Positions 12,165 to 22,400 of a stretch of 64,000 bases of DNA are shown piece after piece. The translations under genes were made by a program, and so were the position numbers. Under the pieces are notes generated by a model. The model was not told where the DNA came from, did not search any database, and saw only the letters and a list, made by a program, of their open reading frames with translations. This DNA comes from Sorex araneus. Its lineage: Eukaryota; Chordata; Mammalia; Eulipotyphla; Soricidae. Within the stretch, counting starts at the first letter, position 1, and each line of letters opens with the position of its first letter. The stretch lies in assembly GCF_027595985.1 (NCBI RefSeq), contig NC_073305.1, forward strand, positions 176,650,589 to 176,714,588, in the 5' to 3' direction.

Positions 12165-12345
12165 AGTTTTGGAGTCATACCCGATGATTCTCAGGAGCTA
12201 ATCCTGCCTCTCTGTTCAAGGATCAGTCCCAGGGGTGCTCAGGGAACTAGAAGGTACTGGGGATTGAGAACCATAAGGTACTGGGGATTGAGTGCGGGTT
12301 GGCTGCATACAAGGTAAGTAACTTAACCTCTCTCATCTCTCAGCA
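12165..12345 (-). mobile_element. Old SINE upstream of gene A exon 2
   Basis: Diverged reverse SINE, also present at 63602-63762 in unit 2. Confidence 0.55.
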
Positions 12346-12367
12346 CCACCTCTCCCCAACATTTTTT

Positions 12368-12536
12368 TCTTTTCCTTTTTGGGTCACACCTGGTGATGTA
12401 CAGGGGTTACTCCTGGCTTTGCACTCAGGAACTACTCCTGGCAGTGCTCAGGGGACCATGGGATGCTGGGAATCTAACCTGGGTCGGCCGCATACAAGGC
12501 AAACGCCCTACCCGCTGTGCTATCGCTCCAGTCCCC
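12368..12536 (-). mobile_element. A-tailed tRNA-derived SINE
   Basis: Full reverse SINE with flanking CCCAACATTTTT and CCCAACACTTTTT. Absent from the same place in unit 2. Confidence 0.85.
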
Positions 12537-12841
12537 CCAACACTTTTTAAAAAAACTATTGCTGCTTCCAAGTACAATTTTATTTCTTCTTGTAATGTTC
12601 CTACAGGGTTTCTTGAAAGACTGATTAAGTGATTATGTATTCCTTTAACTCGTGTTAGTCTGATAAGCTGTCACTCTTTCCAGTAAGCATGATGATCTCC
12701 TAGTTCAGTAGAGCTCTTGGTCTGAGTTCTTTTGCATTCAGCTCTTCACTATATCATGACGGTCACTATCTGACCTACAGATCTCCTCTTAGGAAAACTT
12801 GTTGTAGTCTTATTTCTATTACTTTCAATGGTGTACATTTT

Positions 12842-12983
12842 TTTCCTTTTTGGGTCACACCCGGCAATGCACCGGGGTCATTCCTGGTGGTGCTCGGAGA
12901 CCATGTAGAATGCTGGGAATCGAACCATGGTCGGCCACATGCAAGACAAATGCCCTACCAGCTGTGCTATCGCTCCAGCTCTT
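12842..12983 (-). mobile_element. A-tailed SINE, internally shortened
   Basis: Reverse SINE lacking the middle GCTCTGCACTCAGGAATTAC part. CAATGGTGTACATTTT and CAATGATGTACATTTT flank it. Confidence 0.85.
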
Positions 12984-13399
12984 CAATGATGTACATTTTA
13001 CCATTGATTTTAGCACTGTCTCTTGTCTTTGATGTTACCATTTTCATTATACTGTGTCTTGCTATGCTCATTTGGGATATGGGTCTTTGCCAAATGCCAC
13101 TGATATTAACAGGTCCTAAGTTTTTGATGTTGTCTCTGCCCAGGTCCACTGGATTGCACTGAAGAGATAATCAGGTCAGTGAGATCCTTTGGAACTCAGT
13201 GTGACATTTATCAAAACGATAAAAATAGATGTACCATGTGATTCAGCAATTCTAGGCTTAAATATCTAAGCAAAGAGTATGGAAACACTAATAGGAGGAA
13301 CATATACATTCTTATATTCATATAGTAGCACTTACAAGGGCCAGGATATGGAAATAACCCAAATGTTAATGAAAGATGTTTGGATAAAAAAGATGTGGT

Positions 13400-14556
13400 G
13401 TGCACTCCTCTTCAATATAGTACTGGAAGTACTTGCGATAGCTATTAGACAAGAAAAAGAGATTAAGGGCATCCAGATAGGAAGGGAAGAAATCAAACTC
13501 TCACTATTTGCAGACGATATGATACTATATCTAGAGAAGCCTAAAACCTCTACTAAGAAACTCTTAGAAACAATAGACTTATACAGTAAAGTTGCAGGCT
13601 ACAAAATCAATACCCAAAAATCCATGGCCTTCATATATGCAAACAATGAGGCAGAGGAAAGGGACATGAAAAAAGCAATCCCATTCACAATCGTGCCCCA
13701 GAAAATCAGGTACCTCGGAATCAGCTTAACCAAGGAAGTAAAAGACCTTTACAAAGAAAACTACATAACGCTACTCCATGAAATCAAAGAGGACATGAGG
13801 AAATGGAAACATATACCCTGCTCGTGGATAGGGAGAATCAATGTTGTCAAAATGGCTATACTCCCTAAAGCATTATACAGATTCAATGCGATCCCTATAA
13901 GTATATCCATGACATTCTTCAAAGAAATGGATCAAGCAATCCTAAAATTCATATGGAATAACAAACGTCCAAGGATAGCTAAAACAATTCTTGGGAAAAA
14001 GATGATGGGAGGCATCACCATCCCCAACCTCAAACTTTACTACAAAGCAGTAACAATTAAAACAGCATGGTACTGGAACAAAGGCAGAGCCGTAGACCAA
14101 TGGAACAGGGTGGAATATCCCTACACACAACCCCAAATGTATGACCATCTAATCTTTGATAAGGGAGCAAGAGATGTGAAGTGGAGCAAGGAAAGCCTCT
14201 TTAACAAATGGTGCTGGCACAACTGGACAACCACATGCAAAAAAATGGGTTTAGACCTTGACCTGACACCATGCACAAAAGTCAGATCAAAATGGATTAA
14301 AGACCTCAACATTAGACCACAAACCATAAGGTATATTGAAGACAAGGTCGGCGAAACCCTCCACGATATTGAAGATAAAGGTATCTTCAAAGGTGACATG
14401 GAACTAAGCAATCTAGTAAAAACAGAGATCAACAAATGGGACTACATTAAACTAAAAAGCTTCTGCACCGCAAGAGATACAGTGACCAGAATACAAAGAC
14501 TATCCACAGAATGGGAAAGGATATTTACACAATACCCATCAGATAAGGGGTTGCTC
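13400..14556 (+). mobile_element. L1 ORF2 fragment
   Basis: A long open stretch from mid reverse transcriptase, including the [11 protein letters not shown] catalytic block (13504-13540), through the connecting region to YPSDKG, where it breaks off. It lacks both ends of ORF2 and the 3' UTR. Confidence 0.9.
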
Positions 14557-14639
14557 ATCTTTCTTAATGCTGCCGTATTGGGGGCTCTTTCGGTGTCCGG
14601 TAAATGAGGTTCATTGTTGTTACTGTTTTTGGCATATCG

Positions 14640-16655
14640 AATACATATTGCAAATCCGTGCAGAGAAGCAATAAAGGAAGATCTCAAAGAGAGAAGAGCA
14701 GCAGTGTTGGCCGATGTGGCAGAAGCTGGGAAAAGTATTTGCAATGCTCGCCTGTTCTTTGCCAACTACAAGACCAAGATTACTGCCCTCCAAAGTCCTG
14801 ATGGATCCATCACATCTTCCAGAAAGGCAATGGAAAGGATTATTCACGACTTCTACTCGAATCTCTTTGACGTCCACCTGCCCACATACCAAATTCCACA
14901 GGATGGATAAGTCATTCCCAATGTCCTCCCTTCTGAAATCTGACATGCCATTTTGTCGGTAAAGACACATACAGCACCCAATCCAGACAAGGTCAGACCT
15001 GAACACCTGAAGAATCTGCTGCCAGTACTCATCAATACACTGGCTTGACACTTAACATGCTACCTGTCTGAATGCAAGGTTCCGTCTCAGTGGAAAACCA
15101 GCAGAACCGTTCTGTTGTACAAGAAGGGAGACATCCATGACATCAGCAACTATTGCCCAATCAGCCTGCTGTCTGTCATCTACAAGTGGTTCACTCATGT
15201 CATCCTGAACCGAATAGGCAGAACACTAGATGAAGGACAACCATGCAAGCAAGCCAGGTTCCGAAAAAGATTTAGTACGATTGACCATATCCACACAGTG
15301 ACCAAACTCTTTGAAGTTTCATGAGAGTTCAAGATGCTGCTCTGTCTAACATTCATCAATTTTTTTTTTTTTTTTGCTTTTTGGGTCACACCCGGCGATG
15401 CACAGGGGTTATTCCTGGCTCATGCACTCAGGAATTACCCCTGGCGGTGCTCAGGGGACCATATGGGATGCTGGGATTCGAACCCGGGTCGGCCGCGTGC
15501 AAGGCAAACGCCCTACCCGCTGTGCTATCGCTCCAGCCCCACATTCATCAATTTAAAGAAGGTCTTTGATTCTGTTGAGACTGAAGTGGTCATCGAAGCC
15601 CTAGCCAAACAGGGCGTTCAAACTCAATACATCAAGATCCTCCAAGAGCTGTATTACGGATTCACCACCAGGATCTCACCATTCTACAAGGAAGTGATCA
15701 CTGATGTAAAGAGCGGGGTTCGGCAGGGTGATACCATTTCACTGAAACTCTTCAGTGTCATTCTCGAGAACATCATACGACAACTGGAATGGGAAGGAAT
15801 GGGAGTGAAGATAGACGGACGGCAACTACACCACCTCTGCTTCGCTGATGACATCGTTCTCATAACACCAAACATTAGCCGAGCGGCAAAAATGCTGGCT
15901 GACTTCAACCCTGAGTGTGGAAAGATCGGACCGAAGCTGAATCTAAACAAGACGATGCTCATGAAAAATGAACTAGTCACTGACACTCCATTTGTTCTCA
16001 ATGGAATGAACATCTCCGAATGCAGCAGCTATGTGTACCTGGGTCGAGAACACAACATGAGGTACGACTTGGCGCCAGAACTGCACAGGAGGAAGAGAAC
16101 AGCCTGTAATGCCTTCAAGAGCACCGAAGAAGTGGTTAAGAGGACAAAGGACCTATGATTCTGGGCACATCTTTTCGATTGTACCGTTCTTCCTGCACTA
16201 ATGTACACCTCAGAGACCTGGGCCTTCGCCAACAGGATGAGAGCCCTATTCGGGTATTCCAAAGAGGAATCAAAAGAGCTATGCTAGGAGTATCACGTCT
16301 AATCAAGGAATCTGGAGTTCCGACCTCCATCAACGATCAAAAATCAGGGACTCTGTCTTGTTTGCCAAGACATCAAAAATCAGATGGGTGGGACATGTAA
16401 TGTGATTCAGAGACAACCGCTGGACTGGAGCTGTTACTGACTGGATTCCACGGGATGTCAAAAGACAGTGTGGCCGCCCACCAATGAGATGGTCAGACTT
16501 CTTTGTTAAAACCCTGAATTAACGGTTTGAGGCTCTTCCTGTTCCTGTAGCGAGCAGATATCATTGGGTTACACTAGCACTCGACAGGGACAGATGGAGA
16601 CATTACTGGTGCCCGCTCGAGCAAATCTAAGATCAACGGGAAGACAAGTGATACA
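14640..16655 (+). mobile_element. RTE-clade LINE fragment, defective
   Basis: Protein pieces in order: YKKGDIHDISNYCPISLLSV (RT start), LDEGQPCKQ, then after a SINE FINLKKVFDSVETEV, GVRQGDTISLKLFS, HLCFADDIVLITP (catalytic Asp pair), LGREHNMR, and an end with GRPPMRWSDFF and DRDRWRHYW. These fit the RTE/BovB group rather than L1. Several stops and shifts break it. The endonuclease is missing. The 3' end (CATTACTGGTGCCCGCTCGA) matches the tails of the long SINEs in this window. Confidence 0.85.
15360..15540 (-). mobile_element. A-tailed SINE inside the RTE element
   Basis: Full reverse SINE with a T run of about 16. ACATTCATCAATTT on both sides is the target-site duplication and splits the RTE reverse transcriptase. 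Confidence 0.92.
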
Positions 16656-16860
16656 AGATTATTGAGCGGACACCAGTAATATCTCCATTCGTCCCAGCCC
16701 TGAGATTTTAGCAGCCTCTCCTTACTCGTCTTTCCCAATGACTGGAGGCTCTTTCAGGGTCAGGGGAATGAGACCTGTTATTGTTACTGTTTTTGGCATA
16801 TCGAATATGCCACAGGGAGCTTGCCATGCTCTGCTGTGTTGCCAAGTGCTAAGTAGAAAC
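16655..16860 (-). repeat. RTE-tail SINE piece
   Basis: Contains ACACCAGTAATATCTCCATT and TTTTTGGCATATCGAATATG, the reverse of the long SINE body. A similar piece is at 14560-14640, on the other side of the RTE element. Confidence 0.55.
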
Positions 16861-17270
16861 AGGGAGAAGCAGACCTGAAATTCTCATCTTGGGATACTGA
16901 GAAACCTATAGTGAGTGGATCAAAGTAATAGCAGAACAGTGTTTTTCCTCACTTGGCCTTGAGGTAAGGGGTTGAGAGAAAAGGTCTCATGTTCCCTTTA
17001 TCTCTGTGACAGGAGGTAAATCTCTGAAGGGCTGGGCTGGGAGAGCAAGGACCATCCCTGATGTTCTATTCCCCTTAGTAGCCAAAATCTACTGTCCCAC
17101 CTTTGCCTGCTCTTGAGCAAGACCAGAAGCTCTCTGACGGCATGAGTCATCTACTCATGGATATGTCCCTAATGCCCACCTGGCCGGTTCCCAGCATCTG
17201 TCTTCCTGTAACCAAAGGCTATGCCAGGTGGCTATGGAGGAAAAGGGGGTAGGAGAAAGAACTGAAGGAG

Positions 17271-17275
17271 GGAGG

Positions 17276-17337
<62 letters not shown>
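17271..17337. repeat. GA microsatellite
   Basis: About 28 uninterrupted GA units after GGGA repeats. Confidence 0.95.
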
Positions 17338-17340
<3 letters not shown>

Positions 17341-17535
17341 AGTGAGAGAGAGGGAAAATGCCAGCCCTAGAGGCAGGCTAGGGAAGTGGTGGAGGTAGGA
17401 GTGGTGGGAGAGAAACTGGGGACATTGGTGGTGGGAAATGATTAAGGAATAGGTGCTGCAACATTGTATCACTGAATCCTGATCATGAACAAATTTACAA
17501 CTGTATCATTGATTTAATAATAATAATAATAATAA

Positions 17536-17727
17536 GGGGCTGGAGTGATAGCACAGCAGATAGGGCATTTGCCTTGCACGCGGCTGACCCGGGTTCGAAA
17601 CCCAGCATCCCATATGGTCCCCTGAGCACTGCCAGGAGTAATTCCTGAGAGTAGAACCAGGAGTAACCCCTGTGCATCGCTGGGTGTGACCCAAAAAGCA
17701 AATAATAATAATAATAATAATAATAAA
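17536..17727 (+). mobile_element. A-tailed SINE with AAT-repeat tail
   Basis: Full SINE ending CCAAAAAGC then eight AAT units. An AAT run also precedes it (17517-17535), so the tail unit matches the target. Confidence 0.85.
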
Positions 17728-17739
17728 AAGTAGGCTGCC

Positions 17740-18357
17740 CACCAGCCCAAACTCCAAGTGGTCCCGGCCGCCGGAAGTCATGCCCTCGACCCACCCTCGG
17801 CGCCATCTTGCCACATTCAACAGAGAAGCGGCCAGGCATTCTGGTGAGCAACTTGGCCCGGAAAATGCTCCAGACCTTAATTGGGGCCAACAACACCGGG
17901 GAGCCGGAAGGAGGAGGTGCAGCCAGCACACCTTCTCCAGATGGAGCCCTGGCGACGCTGAGCAGCAACTAACACGGCTCCAGGATTCGGGACTAGGACA
18001 CATCCAAGCCGCGCGGCCGCTAACGTGGCCACGCGACCTTTTCTAAAACCTGAAAACATACAATCTTTTAATGGAAAACTAATTATCAAATGCTTCCTTA
18101 ATAGGGTTATCTTGTTTGGGAGGTATAACTCCCACAACAATAGTGAGTTTTGTGTTGAAATATGGAACGTAATCAAGGTGAAGAGAAAATGAAGTGAAAT
18201 TCATCAGTTATACAGTTGGGGTGGGGGGCAGGGGGTATACCGGGGATTTTGGTGGTGGAATATGGGCACTGGTGAAGGGATGGTGTTTGAATACGGTATA
18301 ACTGAGACATAAACCTGAGAACTTTGTAAGTTTCCACATGGTGATAAAAAAAAAAAA
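17740..18357 (+). mobile_element. GC-rich-head retroelement, copy 1
   Basis: The GC-rich start includes GCCGCGCGGCCGC (18009-18021), then ATCTTTTAATGGAAAAC, GGAACGTAATCAAGG and an L1-like end (TGGGCACTGGTGAAGGGATG) with an A run. Nearly the same order is seen at 60580-60985. No coding frame. Confidence 0.6.
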
Positions 18358-18594
18358 AGTAGGCTGCCTGATGTTTCCCAAGCCCTATCTCTAGTTTCCA
18401 GAACTGACCCACTTCTCAGCTCTGGAACTGCACTGCCAGGAGAGGCCAGGATCAGGAGGGAACCTTTCCACTGAGAAATTCAGTGATTCCTCAGCCTCCC
18501 CAGGAGTCAGGTGACTTTCACTGTCTACAGTGGGCAGTAGAAAGTGCCCAGATTTCCATGATCCAGAGACACACAAAAGAATCTCTGAACTGAG

Positions 18595-18759
18595 GAGCTG
18601 GAGTGATAGCATAGCGGGTAGGGCGTTTGCCTTGCACGCGGCCGACCCGGGTTCAAATCCCAACATCCCATATGGTCTCCTGAGCACCGCCAGGAGTAAT
18701 TCCTGAGTGCAGAGCCAGGAGTAACACCTGTGCATCGCCAGGTGTGACCCCCCAAAAAA
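18595..18759 (+). mobile_element. A-tailed SINE
   Basis: Full SINE with AATCTCTGAACTGAG on both sides (18580-18594 and 18760-18774). Confidence 0.92.
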
Positions 18760-18774
18760 AATCTCTGAACTGAG

Positions 18775-19935
18775 CAGCTTGCTGCAGAGATGCCTCCAGA
18801 CTTTAAGCCAGGCCGACTTCACTGGGGTGCTTCAGACGGGGGCAGGCATTGTCCCTCCACCTGCCCCCTAAGAACCCCAGCGCCGCTAACCTCCAGAACT
18901 CAACGAAAATTGCAAGTATGTCGATTCAGTGCCGGCAAACTCCAGGCCTCAAGGGATAGGGCATGGGCTGGTCCTTCACATCTCCCCGTCTTCACGGGAC
19001 CCTGGAAGTCACCAGGCTGCTACTTAACCTGCTGAATGACCCTGATCCAGAGACACACAAAAGAATCTTCAATCGAGCAGCTTGCTTTGTTCACTGCAGA
19101 GATTTCTCCAGAGTCTAAAATTATCTAAAATTTTACAGTTCCAGGAGAGCGAGGCTGCAACATCTTATGCTATCCATAACAAACGATACAAAGAAGAGTA
19201 TGGGGGAAACTGTCTACCATAGAGGCTGGGGGAGGGGTGGGATGGGGGATACTGGGGACCTTGGTGGTGGGAGATATGAGTTGCTGGAGGGTGGGGTGAT
19301 CAATCATTGTATGACAGAAACACAAATAGAAAAATTATATAACTCACGAGAAAAATAATAATAAACAAATAATAAAATAAAATTAACATTCTGAATAAAA
19401 AAAAAGTAATGTGGAGTTCATGCCCAATGCAATCAGCTTAATCAATGGCTGAATAAATAGCATACTCCTACATTATATATAAAAAAAGAAAACCAAAAAT
19501 GAAAAACTTAGGCTGTTTTCTTTGTCAAAAAAAAAAAAAGTGCCCAGATTTAAATATTGGATCCAGTGTGTGAGCTACATTTGCCCTAGGAACCGAGCAT
19601 GATCAAAATCCCCTGCTGTAAAAGTGCTGCATGGGTAGGGGAGGGGGTGGCGGGGAAGGTGCAGAATTAATACAACAGGCAGGGTGCTTGCTTGGCATGC
19701 AGCCAACCTGGGTTTGATTCCTCTGGCGTCATATATGGTGTTCTGAGGCCTGACAGAAGCAATTCGTGGGCGCAGAGCCAGAAGTACGCCCTGAGCACAG
19801 TCAAGTGTGGCGCAACAAGAAACAAACAAAAAAAATGTGCTGCATGAAGGAAGACAGGGGAGGAAACAGATAATGGTAACCCAGGCCCTGCTCCCAGTAG
19901 ACATTTGGTTCTGGGGCCCCTGCAGTGATTATTTC
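18775..19935. repeat. Old repeats, no gene seen
   Basis: Pieces of the 1143-1700 family (18780-19100), a retroelement 3' end with A-rich tail (19180-19400) and an old plus-strand SINE (19640-19835). Confidence 0.5.
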
Positions 19936-19950
19936 ACATCCCCTGATTTT

Positions 19951-20126
19951 TTTTTTTTGCAGGGGGGCGGTCACACCCAGCGATGCACAGGGGTTATTCC
20001 TGGCTCTGCACTCAGGAATTACCCCTGGCGGTGCTCAGGGGACCATATGGGATGCTGGGAATCGAACCAGGGTCAGCCGCGTGCAAGGCAAATGCCCTAC
20101 CCGCTGTGCTATCACTCCAGCCCCCA
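19951..20126 (-). mobile_element. A-tailed SINE
   Basis: Full reverse SINE. ACATCCCCTGATTTT flanks it (19936-19950 and 20127-20141). Confidence 0.92.
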
Positions 20127-20141
20127 ACATCCCCTGATTTT

Positions 20142-21179
20142 GGAACAGGAATGAAAAATCTTAGTAGTGAACTTGTAGTTGGGGTCACCAAGAGGGAAAC
20201 CAAGTGCCATCATCTGAGCCTGTCTGCTCTTTCTCAAAATAGAATGAAAACCCTGTGTGTTATATGTATGAAATGACAGAGGTGAGTTTCCACGTTACAG
20301 TGGCTGGGTGTGAACACCATCCCGTCACCTCCCAAGACTTCCTGCAAACGGCACACATAAAGCCTTCAGCTGTCTAGACATGGGTCTGTGTTAAGAGTCC
20401 CGAGCTCTGCTGGTGGCTGAAGGGATCCATAGGAAAGGAGTGACCGAGTGTGGCTGCGCTTGTTTCTTGAGTCACACGACACACGGGCCTCTGGGCCTAG
20501 AGGGATGTGTGGTAGGAAAGTCACTATGTAGAGTCACAGCAGTCCTGACTGCAGGCTGACAAATGCACCGCCATGCCACCTGGAGCAGAGAAATCCACCC
20601 CATTCAGGAGCAAAGGTCTGGGGCTGCTAGAGATGAGGCTTAGGCCATGGAGCATCAGAGCAGCCTCCACCCTTTCCCTCAGGTCACAGAGACACATGCC
20701 CAGCTGGCATGGCCTGAGCAGGCCCACAAGGAACAAGGAAGCTGCACAGAGGGTGGCAGGCCCACCCCAGCAATGGACCACCCCCATCCTCAGTGTCAGC
20801 TCTGGCTTCCCGGGGTGCCCTCAGAAACTCCTAAAATGTGGAAACTCAGTCTGCAGTAAGCAGGGGCAGTGGCCCATAACCATTTGCTCCACCCTGAAGC
20901 CACTCGGCTTATTTAAGACCCTTCTACCCACAAACGATTTCCTGGGCGGGGGCGCCATCTCTGGACACCTTCTGGCACCCTATGGGCTCAGAGAACTCTG
21001 CTCTTCTAGTTTGGTGTTTTTTTTTTTTTCTTTGCCTGTGGTTTCCCTGCCTTTACGGGGAAAAGCGGCTGCTTGGTTGACTCATCTGCCAAGCGGGGTT
21101 TAGAAGCTTCTCATCTCCCCCCTCCCTCGAGAAGTTCACAGACTCCTCCATCTCCGAACTTCCCTCTTGCCCCCCTCCC
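20142..21179. other. Mostly unique sequence, no gene seen
   Basis: Moderate G+C, no recognisable exon or repeat. Lies within intron 1 of gene A. Confidence 0.4.
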
Positions 21180-21760
21180 GGACTGGGTATTTGTGTTTGT
21201 GTCCACGGGGAAGGACGGAAGGAAGCCGCTTAATGAAATGTAGCTGGGCCTGAGGCAGCTACATTTGACGGGGGGGGGGGGGGGAGGAGGGGGGAGAGGC
21301 TGGATTGCCCCCTGCGAAATGAGCTTTAGTGGGTGCAGGGTGGTCGCGCCCCTGGGAGCTGAGCAGAAGGCGGGGCCGGCGGGAGGGAGCGCGGAAAGGA
21401 CCCTCGGAACAGAACTGGGCAGAACTTGTTCTCCCGCGGGTGCGCGCTGAGACCCCCTCCCCCCACACCGGGTCCCGCACTTTTCGTGGGGCTCGCGGAG
21501 TTCCGGCTTCCCGGAACCCACGGGGTTGGGGGCGCTCAGCGCGCCCCTTCTCGCCCTCCCCCTTTCTGGTTCTTTCTGCACGTCTTTCTCTCGCGGCTTT
21601 GCAGCCCCCAAAGAAGAGCAACCCCCCACCCAACACCCTCCTCCGCACGCCAACTCCCCCCCCCCCCAGCCGGTGGGGGACAGAGCAGGGGCGCGGGCGC
21701 GCGACCCTGAATTCCCGACCCCTCCCAGGCGTCCAGCGGCCCGCGCCTGTCCCGACTCAC

Positions 21761-21848
21761 CGGCACGGTTCGGCGCTGCCCGCGGCGCGTCCCCTGGCAG
21801 GAGGAGAAGGACGGGGAGAAGCCTGAGCGCAGCCCGGGGCCGAGCCAT
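21761..21848 (-). CDS. Gene A exon 1: signal peptide
   Basis: The exon starts MARPRAALRLLPVLLLLPGD and encodes 29 residues plus the first base of codon 30. The leucine-rich core (residues 8-17) after basic residues is a typical secretory signal. The start sits in CCCCGATGG, with G at +4. The exon ends in a strong donor, GTGAGT, at 21760. The last base G joins AT of exon 2 to make Asp, as expected at the start of alpha-1. It lies in a CpG island. Confidence 0.85.
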
Positions 21849-21928
21849 CGGGGTTGGCGGCGGATCACAGTCGGAGGCTAAGGAGAACTTTGGTTCAGAG
21901 CATCTGGGAGAGAGTGCCCTGCGCGCCA

Positions 21929-21963
21929 GCTTTTGTAGTGCCCCGTCCCGGCCCGTGACATCA
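21929..21963 (-). promoter_or_regulatory. Candidate gene A core promoter: CRE-like and TATA-like motifs
   Basis: On the minus strand TGATGTCA (21956-21963) differs by one base from the CRE palindrome, and CTACAAAAGC (21929-21938) is a weak TATA-like box about 80 bases before the start codon. Both lie in GC-rich sequence with many CpGs. From general knowledge, CREB and Sp factors act on human ULBP promoters; use here is inferred. Confidence 0.4.
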
Positions 21964-22400
21964 TCCGGGATCCTTGGACCAACCACGCCTCCGCTCTTCC
22001 CTGTCAGCTGGCGAATTCGGGACCCTGGGAACCCCCTGGGGGCCGGCACGTGCCAGGCCCTGGGAGGCCGGCGGAGAGGAGCGGCCCGCGCCCAGCCGCG
22101 CCCGAACCCGACTCGGAGCCGGGGTTCGGGACCCTGTGGGGCGCAGACGGGACGCGGTGCCGGGGAGCGCACCCCGATGCCACAGCCCTGCAGAACCGAG
22201 AGCGACGCCCGCGGGGAGGACAAGGTCCTGGACGCGGCCTGAGCCCGGCTCGGAGGGCGCCAGTTCCTGCCCTGCTCCGCCCTGGACCAAGCACCCGCTG
22301 CTCACTCCAGCCCCGGGCTCCGGGTCCTGCAGGATGGATCTGCCCCACTCCCCTCTCCCCACTGCACCCCTCCACCTCCACCCCAGCTCTCCAGGGCTCC

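Larger units (their letters stand above)
5115..13000. repeat. Segmental duplication unit 1 (gene A exons 2-4)
   Basis: Long collinear similarity to 58249-64000: the GGCTCGGTTGG block at 5115, an old SINE at 6265, the TTTCATTTGTTTATTTTATT-like block at 8293, the exons, and the sequence after them. It differs by L1 and SINE insertions and by 6970-8290, which has no clear partner in unit 2. Confidence 0.8.
8948..21848 (-). other. Gene A: ULBP/RAET1-like NKG2D ligand, four-exon gene span
   Basis: This MHC class I-like ligand would sit on stressed or infected cells and engage the NKG2D receptor of NK and T cells. Four exons on the minus strand join in phase 1 at every junction (88, 264, 270 and 251 coding bases), giving 290 residues and a stop. 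The order is signal peptide, alpha-1, alpha-2, Ser/Thr/Pro-rich stalk, membrane segment and short tail. There is no alpha-3 domain, as is usual for this family. Cysteines 51/67 and 130/193 match the spacing of the two family disulphides. Intron 1 is about 9.7 kb and filled with L1, RTE and SINE insertions. Family membership is clear from the alpha domains. Which human ULBP/RAET1 gene it matches cannot be decided here. That exon 1 at 21.8 kb belongs to these exons is inferred from strand, order and phase. Confidence 0.85.
21180..22400. promoter_or_regulatory. CpG island over gene A exon 1
   Basis: High G+C with frequent CpG spans the signal-peptide exon and both flanks, including a G run near 21270-21282. 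Long open frames on both strands here reflect base composition, not extra genes. Parts of it match the island at 45.6-46.5 kb. Confidence 0.7.

Noticed and set aside
13279-14607. A 442-residue frame as a host gene
   Set aside because: It is L1 ORF2 sequence ([11 protein letters not shown] block) cut at both ends.
15334-16158. A 274-residue plus-strand frame
   Set aside because: It reads through an inverted SINE into RTE reverse transcriptase; the join is accidental.
16655-17270. CRISPR-like or regularly spaced repeats
   Set aside because: Repeats in the window are dispersed SINEs, microsatellites or element tandem units; none has spacer-repeat order, and the genome is mammalian.
17495-18003. 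Many 60-160-residue frames with a repeated HTRRCTG / SALRNYSW / CWESNPG pattern in the window
   Set aside because: All are translations of the A-tailed SINE in different frames and do not form a protein family.
21111-22223. A 370-residue open frame on the minus strand across the CpG island, and long plus-strand frames there
   Set aside because: Only the part from 21848 to 21761 is coding (signal peptide); the rest follows from high G+C, and the residues are low-complexity Pro, Arg and Gly.
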